64,000 bases of DNA. It comes from Pseudomonas putida. GTDB taxonomy: Bacteria; Pseudomonadota; Gammaproteobacteria; Pseudomonadales; Pseudomonadaceae. Both the position numbers and the translations under genes were made by a program. The notes below the pieces were generated by a model, which ran no database searches, was not told the origin of the DNA, and saw only the letters and a program-made list of their open reading frames with translations. Below are positions 1-8,724 of the stretch, piece after piece (within the stretch, counting starts at the first letter, position 1; each line of letters opens with the position of its first letter). Where the stretch lies: positions 2,671,501 to 2,735,500 of the forward strand of contig CP047152.1 in the NCBI GenBank assembly GCA_041879295.1, given 5' to 3'.

Positions 1-591
1 GCCGATGAGGCGGAATTGGTTTGCGCCACCCTGCATTTCGATGGCGGCGCCAACAACCCGCTGACCCTGGCTTTGCCGGACTTCATCATCAAGCCCCTCG
101 GCGAATTGCAAGGCCTTGATGGCACCCTTCACTGGCTGTTCGAAGAAGCCTTTGGAGATGAGTGTGGTCGTGATGTCATTCTCAATCGCTTGTTCGAGCT
201 GATGATCATTCAACTGCTTCGCCACCTCATCGCCAACCGCAGCATCGCCTCGGGAATGATGGCCGGGTTGGCCAACACTCAGCTGTCCCGCGCGCTTGTG
301 GGGATCCACGATGAGCCGCAGCGCAATTGGTCCGTGGCGGAACTGGCGAATCTTTCGGGCATGTCGCGGGCAAGCTTTGCCGCGCACTTTCGCGAGATCG
401 TGGGTATCACCCCCGCGGACTACCTGGCGAACTGGCGCATCAGCCTGACGCAGAAACGCCTTCGCGAAGGGCGCCCCATTGCCCTGATCGCCGATGAGGT
501 CGGCTACGAAAGCCCTTCTGCGCTGGCCAGAACCTTTCGCCGCAAGGTGGGCGCAAGCCCGACGCAATGGCTGCAGCAGGATGCGGTATAA
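1..591 (+). CDS. AraC-family transcriptional regulator, 5' end outside window
   Basis: The reading frame is open from base 1, so the start lies upstream and only about 196 C-terminal residues are seen. The first part resembles the end of the cupin_6-type sensor domain found in many AraC regulators of oxidoreductase genes. The last ~100 residues are a two-helix-turn-helix AraC domain: WSVAELANLSGMSRASFAAHF is the first HTH, and IALIADEVGYESPSALARTF the second, which is the part typical of the family signature. It is cytoplasmic and DNA-binding; its target may lie upstream, outside the window. It converges on the LysR gene with about 60 bases between the stops. Family assignment is firm, ligand unknown. 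Confidence 0.9.
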   Translation, partial: ADEAELVCATLHFDGGANNPLTLALPDFIIKPLGELQGLDGTLHWLFEEAFGDECGRDVILNRLFELMIIQLLRHLIANRSIASGMMAGLANTQLSRALVGIHDEPQRNWSVAELANLSGMSRASFAAHFREIVGITPADYLANWRISLTQKRLREGRPIALIADEVGYESPSALARTFRRKVGASPTQWLQQDAV

Positions 592-653
592 CGCCTGCTC
601 GACAGATTTGCGCGCGAGGCAATGAGCGAGGTCCCGTGCCCCAACGAGGTGGC

Positions 654-1532
654 TTATACGTTCTCCCGAAGAAATTCGATGAACGCCATCGTCCTTGCCG
701 AGCGTCGCCGCTCACAGCTGAACACGGCGCTGACCGGCAGCGCGGTCGTCTGGTATTCGTCGAGCAGGCTACACACGCCACCCTGCTCGAAGTCCGCAGC
801 AAACAGCCATTGCGGAGACAGGGAGATGCCCAGGCCGGCGAGGACCATTTCACGAATGGCCTCGCTGTTGTTGCTGGTGACGTTGCCTTTGATTGCAACC
901 TCAAGTGCTTCGCCACGACGGGTGAAGTGCCAGCGGTCGTAATGCTCAAGCAAGGTGAAGGCGATGCAGTTGTGGCCTGCCAGTTCGGCGGGCTCGCGTG
1001 GCCGGCCATGGCGATCGAGATAGGCCGGTGCAGCGTAGACTCGCCGTGTGCTGGTGCCCAGGGGCACGGCCACCAGTCCCTCGCTCTTCACCACGCCAAT
1101 GCGGATGGCTAGGTCGATGTTTTCCATGAGCAGGTCTTCGTTGTAATCGTTCAGGCGCAGGTCGATCTGCACATCGGGATGTCGCTGTAGAAAAGCCCCG
1201 ATCAGGGGCGCTATACATAGCCTCCCATAGCTGACCGGTGCGGCAATTCGCAGGGGGCCGGCGATCTGCTCCTGGCCGCTGGCGAAGCTGCGCGTGGCAT
1301 GCTCTAGCTGGCTGAGAATTTCCTGGCAGTGGCTGTAGAAACGTTGCCCTTGATCGGTGAGGGCGAGGTGCCGGGTGCTGCGGGCAAACACGGCTCCGCC
1401 CAGGTACTGCTCCAACGCACGGACCTGCTTGCTGACTGCCGGCTGCCCCATGTTCAGCTCCCGAGCCACTGCCGAAAACGAGCCACGCTCCACGACGCGC
1501 ACGAAGATGCGCATGCTGTCGAACAGATCCAT
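654..1532 (-). CDS. LysR-family transcriptional regulator
   Basis: 292 residues, the normal LysR length. An N-terminal winged HTH (residues 1-60, MRIFVRVVERGSFSAVA, QPAVSKQVRALE) is followed by a periplasmic-binding-like effector domain that begins with the usual LRIAAPVSYGR and contains DLAIRIG. It belongs to the large group that resembles DmlR/PtxR-type regulators. It is divergent from the quinone oxidoreductase at 1640, with 107 bases between the starts. This is the standard layout in which a LysR protein regulates its neighbour and itself. The gap contains an AT-rich stretch (about 1553-1590) that could hold the operator, but I see no clean T-N11-A palindrome. Confidence 0.93.
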   Translation of the reverse strand: MDLFDSMRIFVRVVERGSFSAVARELNMGQPAVSKQVRALEQYLGGAVFARSTRHLALTDQGQRFYSHCQEILSQLEHATRSFASGQEQIAGPLRIAAPVSYGRLCIAPLIGAFLQRHPDVQIDLRLNDYNEDLLMENIDLAIRIGVVKSEGLVAVPLGTSTRRVYAAPAYLDRHGRPREPAELAGHNCIAFTLLEHYDRWHFTRRGEALEVAIKGNVTSNNSEAIREMVLAGLGISLSPQWLFAADFEQGGVCSLLDEYQTTALPVSAVFSCERRRSARTMAFIEFLRENV

Positions 1533-1639
1533 CGCTATTGGGCCTCTTGGGGGAATAAGTAATATGCAAATTTAGTTTCTTATCGGAATGAGGAAGACGG
1601 TGCAACCTGTAAGCGTCCACTCATTCAGAGGTTCCCGTC

Positions 1640-2641
1640 ATGAATCAGACCATGCTTGCCGCTATCGCCGAATCCGCCCAGACCCCGCTGGCCGTGCGCC
1701 ACATCGCCCGTCCTGTACCCGGCAAGGGGCAGGTCCTGGTGCGGATTCACGCCGCAGGGGTCAACCCGCTCGACACCAAGATCGCTGTCGGTGCAGGCGC
1801 TCATGCCCGCCAGGCGCTGCCGGCCGTGCTCGGCCTGGATCTCGCTGGTACGGTCGTTGAACTGGGCGAGGCGGTTGATGGTTTCACGCCTGGCCAGGAG
1901 GTCTTCGGCATGGCCGGCGGCATCGGCGGCGCCCAAGGCACCCTGGCCGAATACATCGCCGTGGATGCCAGGCTGATTGCATCAAAGCCGCATGCGCTCG
2001 GCATGCGTGAGGCTGCCGCGTTGCCGTTGGTTTTCATCACCGCCTGGGAAGGTCTGGTTGATCGGGCCAATGTTCATAGTGGTCAGCGGGTGCTGATTCA
2101 TGGCGGCGCAGGTGGCGTCGGCCAAGTTGCGGTGCAATTGGCCAAGGCTCGCGGTGCCGAAGTCTACGCCACCGGCTCCGCGAGCAGTCTAGACTTCATC
2201 CGCTCGCTGGGGGCCACGGCGATTGACTATCAGGCGCAGGGTGTAGAGGCCTATGTCGAACAATATACGGCTGGAGAAGGTTTCGACATCGTTTATGACA
2301 CCGTCGGCGGCAGCACGTTGGATGCGTCATTCAAGGCAGTAAAACCGTATACCGGGCACGTACTCAGCTGCCTCGGTTGGGGCCAGCACAGTCTCGCGCC
2401 TTTATCCTTCAAAAGTGCCACCTACTCGGGTGTATTCACCCTGGCACCGCTACTGACCGGGAAGGGGCGCGAACACCACGGAAGTATCCTGCGCGAAGCA
2501 GCTGTTCTGGCCGATGCCGGGCAACTGACGATCCGGGTGGACCCGCACCAGTTTGCACTGGACGAGGTCAACGACGCATTCCGACAGGTCGCGGAAGGTC
2601 GTGGCAGGGGCAAGACGGTTATCCAGTTGGTAAGCGATTAG
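1640..2641 (+). CDS. Zinc-independent quinone oxidoreductase / MDR-family alcohol dehydrogenase-like protein
   Basis: 333 residues of the medium-chain dehydrogenase/reductase superfamily. The N-terminal GroES-like domain has VRIHAAGVNPLDTKI, and LGLDLAGTV in place of the zinc-binding GHE motif. The Rossmann domain has the NADPH-binding motif IHGGAGGVGQVAVQLAK (about residue 152) as in QOR/zeta-crystallin enzymes. The Cys/His ligands of zinc alcohol dehydrogenases are absent, so it should reduce quinones or enones with NADPH in the cytoplasm. AGAGG lies 8 bases before the ATG. The divergent LysR gene is the likely regulator. The exact substrate cannot be read from the sequence. Confidence 0.9.
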   Translation: MNQTMLAAIAESAQTPLAVRHIARPVPGKGQVLVRIHAAGVNPLDTKIAVGAGAHARQALPAVLGLDLAGTVVELGEAVDGFTPGQEVFGMAGGIGGAQGTLAEYIAVDARLIASKPHALGMREAAALPLVFITAWEGLVDRANVHSGQRVLIHGGAGGVGQVAVQLAKARGAEVYATGSASSLDFIRSLGATAIDYQAQGVEAYVEQYTAGEGFDIVYDTVGGSTLDASFKAVKPYTGHVLSCLGWGQHSLAPLSFKSATYSGVFTLAPLLTGKGREHHGSILREAAVLADAGQLTIRVDPHQFALDEVNDAFRQVAEGRGRGKTVIQLVSD

Positions 2642-2706
2642 CCTCCAGAGCTTCATTAATCAGCAGTTACCGGCCAGTAGCGCCCGCTTCTGGCCCTGGC
2701 TGGCTT

Positions 2707-2844
2707 TCACGAATCTGCCCAAGGGTAAAATTGGCGTTTCACACGCAGATGCTCCAGGCCGGTGGAAACACGCTGGATTACCACGTCTTTCAGATCCGTG
2801 TCCGAAATCAGGAAAGGCGGGGTCTTGGCGAGGAGCACCTTCAT
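2707..2844 (-). CDS. Small hypothetical ORF (45 aa), doubtful
   Basis: ATG to TGA, 45 codons, beginning MKVLLAKTPPFLIS and ending QFYPWADS. An AGGA lies about 10 bases upstream of the ATG. The composition looks protein-like (mixed charged and hydrophobic residues, no low-complexity run), but I recognise no family. It could be a real small gene, a gene remnant left beside the REP element, or chance. Confidence 0.2.
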   Translation of the reverse strand: MKVLLAKTPPFLISDTDLKDVVIQRVSTGLEHLRVKRQFYPWADS

Positions 2845-2890
2845 CGTCGCAGTATTCCTGCCGTCGCCGTCGTGGATGGCACGGGCTTCG

Positions 2891-2923
2891 CCCTTGTTCG
2901 CGGGCAAGCCCGCTCCCACAGGG
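2891..2923 (+). repeat. REP element (Pseudomonas putida type), single copy
   Basis: Contains TTCGCGGGCAAGCCCGCTCC followed by CACAGGG. This is the imperfect palindrome GCGGG-caa-CCCGC with the conserved CTCCYACAGGG end of the ~35-base P. putida REP consensus. It is intergenic, as expected. Confidence 0.85.
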
Positions 2924-3089
2924 ATGGCGCCAGCTTTTAGAAATTGAGCAAGACAGTTGCTCCTACCCAAGATTTTGGTCCCACCCCCCGAACCATCAAC
3001 CAGATGACGGCCAGCCATTTCTCCCGCACACTGCGGAAAATTCCCAAGCCCGTACCCCGTCACATTGCGGGGCACAGCCGGAGTAGAAA

Positions 3090-5000
3090 ATGGCGCGACA
3101 ACTAATAACAAACGCCCACGACCCGTTGCACGAATCCCGCGAGGCCCGGTTGAAGCTGGCCAGCGAAGGCGAACTACCGCTGGGCATGCTGCGTGATGAG
3201 ATCGACGCCTCCTGGCGCCGAAGCCTGGGCCACGGCCTGGACTGCCTGCAGGGCGAACAGGTCGGCCTGGGTTTGGAACAGGGCCATGACCTGCGCCTGC
3301 TGCTGGAGCGCAACCGCCTGCTGATCGATGCCGTCACCCCAGAACTTGACTACCTGGTCGCGCGCCAGGGCAAGGCTGGCATCGTCATCCTCGGCGACGC
3401 CCAGGCCAACGTGCTGGCCATCGAAGGCCAGAAGCACGTGCTGCAGCGCGAGGGCCTGCGCGATCTGCACCCGGGCAGTTGCTGGAGCGAATCGCTGCGT
3501 GGCACCAACGCCATCGGCACGGCCGTGGTCGAAGGCCGGCCGACGCTGATCAACTGCGGCGAACATTACCTTGACCGTCTGAGCCCGTTCTCCTGTACTT
3601 CCGTGCCATTGCGCGACCCGCGCGGCGAGGTGATCGGCGTGCTCGACATCACCCGCGAAGGGGTGATGGCGCAACCGCAGGACAGCCTGTCGACCCTGAT
3701 GCTGGCGGCCGGCAACATTGAAAGCCGCCTGTTTGGCCTGTGCCACCCAGAGCAGCTGGTGCTTGCCTTCCACAGCCGCCCGCAGTACCTCAACAGTGCC
3801 TGGCACGGCCTGTTGGCCCTGAGCCTGGACGGTGAAGTGCTGGCCGCCAACGACAGTGCCTGCCAGTTGTTGCAGGTGCCGCGCCATGAGCTGATTGGCC
3901 GGCGCAGCACTGACCTGCTCGGTGAACGGTCACCTGCGTTCATTGCGCGCCTGTGGCAGGGCGGTGTGAGCAGTGTGCAGACGGCCAAGGGCGAGTTCCA
4001 CTTCCGTGCCTTGCAGTTGCCACGCCATGGCCGGGTCAATGGCAGCACGCCGGCAAGCAAGCCGGTGCTGGGCAAGCAGTCGCCGGCACTCGACGCCCTG
4101 GCCGGTGGTGATCCACGGCTGGCGCGCAACTTGCGCATGGCCCGCCAGGGGCTGGGCAATGGCCTGCCGGTGCTGCTGCTGGGCGAGACCGGTACCGGCA
4201 AGGAAGTGGTCGCTCGCGCCTTGCACCAGGCCAGCCCGCGTGCCGACAAACCGTTTGTGGCAGTCAACTGCGCGGCCATTCCCGAAGGGCTGATCGAGTC
4301 CGAGCTGTTCGGCTACCGTGAGGGCGCCTTCACCGGTTCGCGCCGGGGCGGCATGGTCGGACGGCTGATGCAGGCCCATGGCGGCACGCTGTTTCTCGAC
4401 GAAATCGGCGACATGCCGCTGGCCCTGCAAGCACGCCTGCTGCGGGTATTGCAGGAGCGCCGCGTAGCACCATTGGGGGCGGGCGACGAGCAGGACATTG
4501 ACGTGGCGCTGATCTGCGCCACCCACCGCGACCTCAAGCGCCTGGTCCAGGAACAACACTTCCGTGAAGACCTTTACTACCGGGTGAACGGTGTGTCGTT
4601 GCGCCTGCCGGCCCTGCGCGAACGTGATGACCTGGCGGCGATCATCCAGGGCCTGCTGGACAAGGCCGATGCGCGTGGCGTAACCCTTGACCCGGCGTTG
4701 ACCGCGTTGCTCGAAGGCTTCGACTGGCCAGGCAACATCCGCCAGCTGGAAATGGTGGTGCGCACCGCCCTGGCCATGCGCGAGGATGGCGAGCAGGTGC
4801 TGACCCTCGATCACCTTACCGACTGCCTGTTGGACGAGCTGGCGAGCAGCACAGCGCCCTCCGGCAGCCTCAAGGACAATGAACTGGAGCAGATCCGCGG
4901 TGCTCTGGCACGCCACCAGGGCAACGTCTCGGCCGCCGCCGAGACGCTGGGTATCAGCCGGGCGACGCTGTACCGCAAGCTCAAGCAGTTGCGCGGCTGA
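3090..5000 (+). CDS. Sigma-54-dependent AcoR-like enhancer-binding regulator of the amine dehydrogenase locus
   Basis: 636 residues. Domains in order: GAF-like sensor (about 60-210), PAS-like segment (about 225-310), AAA+ sigma-54 activation domain (about 325-560) with Walker A GETGTGKE, the sigma-54 contact loop GAFTGS and Walker B GGTLFLDEIGD, and a C-terminal Fis-type HTH (AETLGISRATLYRKLKQL). There is no phosphoacceptor receiver, so it should sense a small molecule directly, as AcoR relatives do. GGAG lies 8 bases before the ATG. It is followed almost without gap by qhnF. Sigma-54 promoters upstream of both the aldehyde dehydrogenase and qhnA make it the likely activator of amine use (PeaR/QhnR-like role). 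The ligand, probably an amine or aldehyde, is inferred. Confidence 0.93.
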   Translation: MARQLITNAHDPLHESREARLKLASEGELPLGMLRDEIDASWRRSLGHGLDCLQGEQVGLGLEQGHDLRLLLERNRLLIDAVTPELDYLVARQGKAGIVILGDAQANVLAIEGQKHVLQREGLRDLHPGSCWSESLRGTNAIGTAVVEGRPTLINCGEHYLDRLSPFSCTSVPLRDPRGEVIGVLDITREGVMAQPQDSLSTLMLAAGNIESRLFGLCHPEQLVLAFHSRPQYLNSAWHGLLALSLDGEVLAANDSACQLLQVPRHELIGRRSTDLLGERSPAFIARLWQGGVSSVQTAKGEFHFRALQLPRHGRVNGSTPASKPVLGKQSPALDALAGGDPRLARNLRMARQGLGNGLPVLLLGETGTGKEVVARALHQASPRADKPFVAVNCAAIPEGLIESELFGYREGAFTGSRRGGMVGRLMQAHGGTLFLDEIGDMPLALQARLLRVLQERRVAPLGAGDEQDIDVALICATHRDLKRLVQEQHFREDLYYRVNGVSLRLPALRERDDLAAIIQGLLDKADARGVTLDPALTALLEGFDWPGNIRQLEMVVRTALAMREDGEQVLTLDHLTDCLLDELASSTAPSGSLKDNELEQIRGALARHQGNVSAAAETLGISRATLYRKLKQLRG

Positions 5001-5001
5001 C

Positions 5002-6735
5002 GTGGGCGGCCTGTTCGCAAGGCTGGTGGACTCCAGCGACCCTGTACTCATGCGCCAGGCGTTGGCCTGGCTGTATGGTTTCGTGCGCCCACACCGGCGT
5101 GCCATCGGCCTGTTGCTCGGTTTGTCGCTGGGTGCATCACTGCTGGCGCTGGCGCAACCCTGGCTGGTCAAGACTCTGATCGACGAAGGGCTGCTGGCCA
5201 AGGATTACCAAACGCTTTGGCACATGGCGGCAATCATGATCGGCGCGGGCCTGCTGGGCACGGTGCTGGCCGGCGTCAACCGCTACCTGCATACGCGCCT
5301 GTCGGGGCGCATCCTGTTCGCCTTGCGCGACGATCTTTACCGCCATCTGCAGCAGTTGTCGCCAACCTTCTACGGGCGGCGGCGTATCGGCGACATTCTT
5401 TCGCGGCTGGATGGCGATGTGGCAGAGATCCAGCGCTTTGCCGTGGACTCGCTGTTCTCGGCGGTGTCGGCGGTGATCGGCCTGGTGGGTGCGGTGGCGT
5501 TGATGCTGATGCTGTCGTGGCAGTTGTCGCTGTTGCTGGCGCTGCTGGTGCCGATCGAGGTGCTGTGGCTGCGCTGGATGCGGCGCAAGGTGGAGCGCGA
5601 AGTGCGCAACTTGCGTGAGCGCTCGGCGGATGTGTCGTCTTTTCTGGTCGAGACCCTGCCGGCGATGAAGTTCATCCAGGCGGCCGGCCAGCAAGGCCGG
5701 GAAGCAGGGCGCCTGGACCAGCTTGGGCAAGGTTACATGCGCCAGTTGCTGAAGGTGCAGGTGACCGAATTCTTCACCCAGGCCATCCCCGGCACATTGA
5801 CCTCGTGGTGCCGCGCCTGCGCGTTCCTGGTGGGTGGTTGGTGGGTTATCCAAGGCACCTGGCAGTTGGGCGCGCTGATCGCTTTTTCTACTTACATGGG
5901 TATGGCGGTTGGGCCGGTGCAGAGCCTGTTGGGCTTGTACGTGGCGGTGCAGCGCATGGCTGTCAGCCTGGGAAGGGTGATGGAATTGAAGCAGGAAGCG
6001 GTAGCGGTACATCAGACCGCCAACCCGCAGCCCATCCCCGTTGGCCCCGGCGAGTTACGCCTCGAGGCGCTGAGCTTTGCCCATGAGGGGCGCCAGGGTG
6101 CGGTACTGAAAAACGTGCAGGTGAGCATCCCGGGTGGCCTGAAAGTCGCCATCAGCGGTGCCTCCGGGGTGGGCAAGTCAACCCTGATCGACCTGCTGCA
6201 GCGCTTCTACGACCCGGATGCCGGGCGCATCCTGCTGGACGGTGTCGACCTGCGCGACCTCGACCTTGTTGCATTGCGCAGGCAAATCGCTGTGGTCAGC
6301 CAGGACATCGTGTTGTTCCGTGGCACCCTGGCGCAGAACCTGGCTTATGGCGTGCCCGAGGCCAGCCGTGACGAACTGGAGCGGGTGGTGCGCCTGGCGC
6401 GGCTGGACAGCCTGGTCGACAGCCTGCCATTGGGCCTGGACGGCCTGCTGGGCGAGCGTGGCCAGCAGTTGTCTGGCGGGCAGAAGCAACGTATTGCCAT
6501 CGCCCGCGCGGTATTGCAGGCCCCGGCGATCCTGGTGCTGGACGAGGCCACTTCGGCGGTGGACGAAGCCACCGAGCGTGAAGTGATCGCGGCCATCGAC
6601 CAGTTGTTCGCTGGCCGCACGCGTATTCTGATCAGCCACCGGGCTTCGACCCTGGCCGATGCCGACCTGCACCTGCAACTGCATGACGGCCAGTTGCAGA
6701 ATCTGGCGCAGGAGGTGATCAAACATGGGCACTGA
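5002..6735 (+). CDS. qhnF: QhnF: ABC exporter required for quinohemoprotein amine dehydrogenase maturation
   Basis: 577 residues from GTG 5002, one base after the regulator's stop. ATG 5050 is an alternative start; neither has a strong ribosome-binding site. It has a fused transmembrane domain (six helices over residues ~25-310) and an ATP-binding domain with Walker A GASGVGKS, signature LSGGQKQR, Walker B ILVLDEATSAVD and a switch His (ISHRAST). It is a homodimeric type I exporter in the inner membrane. In Paracoccus, QhnF moves the crosslinked QhnC subunit to the periplasm. The neighbours qhnE and qhnG, with overlapping genes, support that role here. Confidence 0.9.
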   Translation: MGGLFARLVDSSDPVLMRQALAWLYGFVRPHRRAIGLLLGLSLGASLLALAQPWLVKTLIDEGLLAKDYQTLWHMAAIMIGAGLLGTVLAGVNRYLHTRLSGRILFALRDDLYRHLQQLSPTFYGRRRIGDILSRLDGDVAEIQRFAVDSLFSAVSAVIGLVGAVALMLMLSWQLSLLLALLVPIEVLWLRWMRRKVEREVRNLRERSADVSSFLVETLPAMKFIQAAGQQGREAGRLDQLGQGYMRQLLKVQVTEFFTQAIPGTLTSWCRACAFLVGGWWVIQGTWQLGALIAFSTYMGMAVGPVQSLLGLYVAVQRMAVSLGRVMELKQEAVAVHQTANPQPIPVGPGELRLEALSFAHEGRQGAVLKNVQVSIPGGLKVAISGASGVGKSTLIDLLQRFYDPDAGRILLDGVDLRDLDLVALRRQIAVVSQDIVLFRGTLAQNLAYGVPEASRDELERVVRLARLDSLVDSLPLGLDGLLGERGQQLSGGQKQRIAIARAVLQAPAILVLDEATSAVDEATEREVIAAIDQLFAGRTRILISHRASTLADADLHLQLHDGQLQNLAQEVIKHGH

Positions 6736-7402
6736 CGTACGTGTTGGCATCATCGACAGCGGCTGCTCGCCGGCGCAGGCCAACGGTTTGCTGGGCGCCC
6801 GCCGTTTCTGGCTGGAGGACGGCCAGTTGCGCGAAGGTGAAATGCTCCCCGACCAACTTGGGCACGGCAGTGCGGTGCTCGCCAGCTTGCAACACGAGGC
6901 CGGTCCGGTGTCGGTGCTGGTGGCCCAGGTGTTCAGCGCCCAGGCCAGCACCAGTGCGTTGCAGGTGGCTGCCGCATTGCTGTGGCTGGTGGAATCGGGG
7001 GCCACGCTGGTCAATCTCAGCCTGGGCTTGCAGCAGGACCGGCCCGTGCTGCATCAGGCTTGTGCCGAGGCGCTGGCGGCTGGCGTGCTGTTGTGTGCAT
7101 CCAGCCCGGCACAGGGTGGGCCGGTATACCCGGCCAGCTACCCGGGTGTGATTCGACTGACCGGTGATGCGCGTTGTGCGCCCGGCCAGTGGTCCTGGCT
7201 TGGCACCCGGCAGGCGGACTTTGGCGGTTATGTGGGAGCGGGCGGCCGAGCGGGTGCGAGCTTGGGCTGTGCGGCTTTGAGCGGAAGGATTGCGGCTTTG
7301 CTGCGTGACGAGCCGGGCAGGGATCGCCAGCAGGTCCATGACTGGTTGCGCGATCACGCGGCTTTCATCGGCCCAGAGCGTCGAGGGCCCAGCCATGGTT
7401 GA
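6725..7402 (+). CDS. qhnE: QhnE: subtilisin-like protease that removes the QhnC leader
   Basis: 225 residues, a minimal S8-family fold without a signal peptide, so it is cytoplasmic. The triad is visible: Asp11 in GIIDSG, His47 in LGHGSAV, Ser179 in GASLGCA (cf. GTSMAAP). In Paracoccus, QhnE cuts the 28-residue leader from QhnC after radical-SAM crosslinking. It overlaps qhnF by 11 bases, with GAGG upstream of the ATG inside qhnF, and overlaps qhnG by 8 bases, which suggests coupled translation. Oddity: where subtilisins have the oxyanion-hole Asn (AAGN), this protein reads CASSPAQGG with no Asn. The strongly reduced size fits a dedicated maturase. Confidence 0.9.
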   Translation: MGTDVRVGIIDSGCSPAQANGLLGARRFWLEDGQLREGEMLPDQLGHGSAVLASLQHEAGPVSVLVAQVFSAQASTSALQVAAALLWLVESGATLVNLSLGLQQDRPVLHQACAEALAAGVLLCASSPAQGGPVYPASYPGVIRLTGDARCAPGQWSWLGTRQADFGGYVGAGGRAGASLGCAALSGRIAALLRDEPGRDRQQVHDWLRDHAAFIGPERRGPSHG

Positions 7403-8687
7403 GCCGCGCATTGTGGTGCTGGGGGCCGGCCCTGCGGGTGCAGCCACGGCCATTGGCTTGCGGCGGCTGGGTCACACCGTGACAGTGGTGTCGGAGTGGC
7501 GCCGTTTCGCGGCAGTTGAAGGCGTTTCGCAGCGGGTGCTGGAGGGCTTGCGGCACGCAGGCCTTGGCGGGGCCTTGAGCCAGGCGGCCATGCCGGCCAC
7601 CCGCCAGGTGCACTGGAACGGCCAGCACCTGCACATGAACCAGGAGTTTTTGCTCGACCGGCAACGCTTTGACCAGGCGCTGCGCGAAGACCTTCAGCGC
7701 GCAGGCGTGCGTGTGGTCGAGGGCCGGGTGCGTGAGGTCGTGCAGGGGGGCGGTCATCATGTGCGCCTGGACGATGGGCAGGTGCTGACCGCTGATTTCC
7801 TGGTTGAGGCCCGAGGCCGACAGGCGCCCCTGGCCGCAGACCGACTGCGTGGGCCGGAAACGGTCAGCCTGCTCAATGTCTGGCAGGGTAGCCCCGGTGC
7901 GCCTGCGTCGGCGGTGGAGAGCCTGGAGGATGGTTGGGCGTGGATGGCACGGCTGGAAGATGGCCGCTGTTACTGGCAAGTCACCCAGGAGGCTGCCGGG
8001 CTGCCGGGGAAAGCTGGGTTGGCAGCTTACTGCGTGGCGTTGCGGGGCCGCAGCGCGTTGGTAGCCGAGCTGTTCGACGGTCAGGCATTGATCCCGGCAC
8101 AGGTGCATGCACGCAGCAGTACCGCCATTCTGGCAGGTGAATGTGTCGGGCAGGACTGGATCCGGGTGGGGGATGCCGCGATGGCCGTTGACCCGCTGTC
8201 GGGCAACGGGATTTTTCAGTCGCTCTCTTCGGCATTGCAGGCGCCGGTGGTGATCAATACGTTGCTGCGCAGGCCTGAGCGGGCTGAGCTGGCGCGGCAG
8301 TTTCACCAGCAGCGGGTCGAGCAGCTGTTCCTGCGTTTTGCCCGCATTGGCCGGGATTTCTATGCCCAGGAACAACGCCGGGTGGGGCAACCGTTCTGGG
8401 CCCGGCGCCAGGGTTGGCCGGATGCGCACCCCCTGCATCAGGCGGCTGATTGGCAAGCGGTGCGGGTTGAGCGACGGCCTGTACTGCGTGATGGGCTGGT
8501 GGATGCAGCAGAGGTGGTCGTGACAGCGGATCAGCCGTTGGGGGTGTGGCATTTGCAGGGGGTGGAACTGGCACCTGTGGTGCAAAAAATACGCAGTGGC
8601 CGGCCTGTTGAGGCGGTGTTGTCAGGGCTTGCGGGTGAACAGCAGAGGATGGTGCGGCGGTGGCTGGGGGAGCAGGGGTTGGTTTGA
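7395..8687 (+). CDS. qhnG: QhnG: FAD-dependent monooxygenase for tryptophylquinone formation
   Basis: 430 residues from ATG 7395, inside the end of qhnE (shared ATGGTTGA). N-terminal FAD-binding motif VVLGAGPAGAATAIGLRRLG, and the second flavin motif GDAAMAVDPLSGNGI near residue 265. It belongs to the tryptophan-halogenase/flavin-monooxygenase-like group. The Paracoccus orthologue hydroxylates the Trp of QhnC, the step that starts conversion to cysteine tryptophylquinone. A longer in-frame ORF starts at 7290, but residues upstream of MVEPRIVVLGAG do not fit the Rossmann start. It is the last gene of the regulator-qhnF-qhnE-qhnG run and is followed by a hairpin. Confidence 0.9.
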   Translation: MVEPRIVVLGAGPAGAATAIGLRRLGHTVTVVSEWRRFAAVEGVSQRVLEGLRHAGLGGALSQAAMPATRQVHWNGQHLHMNQEFLLDRQRFDQALREDLQRAGVRVVEGRVREVVQGGGHHVRLDDGQVLTADFLVEARGRQAPLAADRLRGPETVSLLNVWQGSPGAPASAVESLEDGWAWMARLEDGRCYWQVTQEAAGLPGKAGLAAYCVALRGRSALVAELFDGQALIPAQVHARSSTAILAGECVGQDWIRVGDAAMAVDPLSGNGIFQSLSSALQAPVVINTLLRRPERAELARQFHQQRVEQLFLRFARIGRDFYAQEQRRVGQPFWARRQGWPDAHPLHQAADWQAVRVERRPVLRDGLVDAAEVVVTADQPLGVWHLQGVELAPVVQKIRSGRPVEAVLSGLAGEQQRMVRRWLGEQGLV

Positions 8688-8694
8688 GATTGTC

Positions 8695-8713
8695 GGGGCT
8701 GCGAAGCAGCCCC
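8695..8713. terminator. Hairpin between convergent qhnG and outer-membrane channel genes
   Basis: GGGGCTGC-gaa-GCAGCCCC, an 8-bp perfect stem with a 3-base loop. It sits in the 37-base space between two convergent stops. There is no T-run on either side, so it may be a weak bidirectional terminator or simply an mRNA 3'-end stabiliser. Confidence 0.55.
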
Positions 8714-8724
8714 AGGATGTCGGA

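Larger units (their letters stand above)
2642..3089. other. 448-base gap with a REP element and one doubtful small ORF
   Basis: No convincing gene lies here. It contains a weak inverted repeat GGCCAG/CTGGCC (2672-2677 and 2690-2695) without a T-tract, a 45-codon minus-strand ORF (listed separately) and one REP unit. The last ~150 bases should hold the promoter of the sigma-54-dependent regulator at 3090; no confident -35/-10 pair was found. Confidence 0.6.

Noticed and set aside
3930..5201. 423-codon minus-strand ORF opposite the sigma-54 regulator
   Set aside because: The opposite strand encodes a complete AAA+/Fis regulator; the ORF shows no domain.
7228..7275. REP-like string TGTGGGAGCGGGC...GCGGG inside qhnE
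   Set aside because: It is in frame and encodes the Gly/Ala-rich stretch around the catalytic Ser; the palindrome is incomplete.
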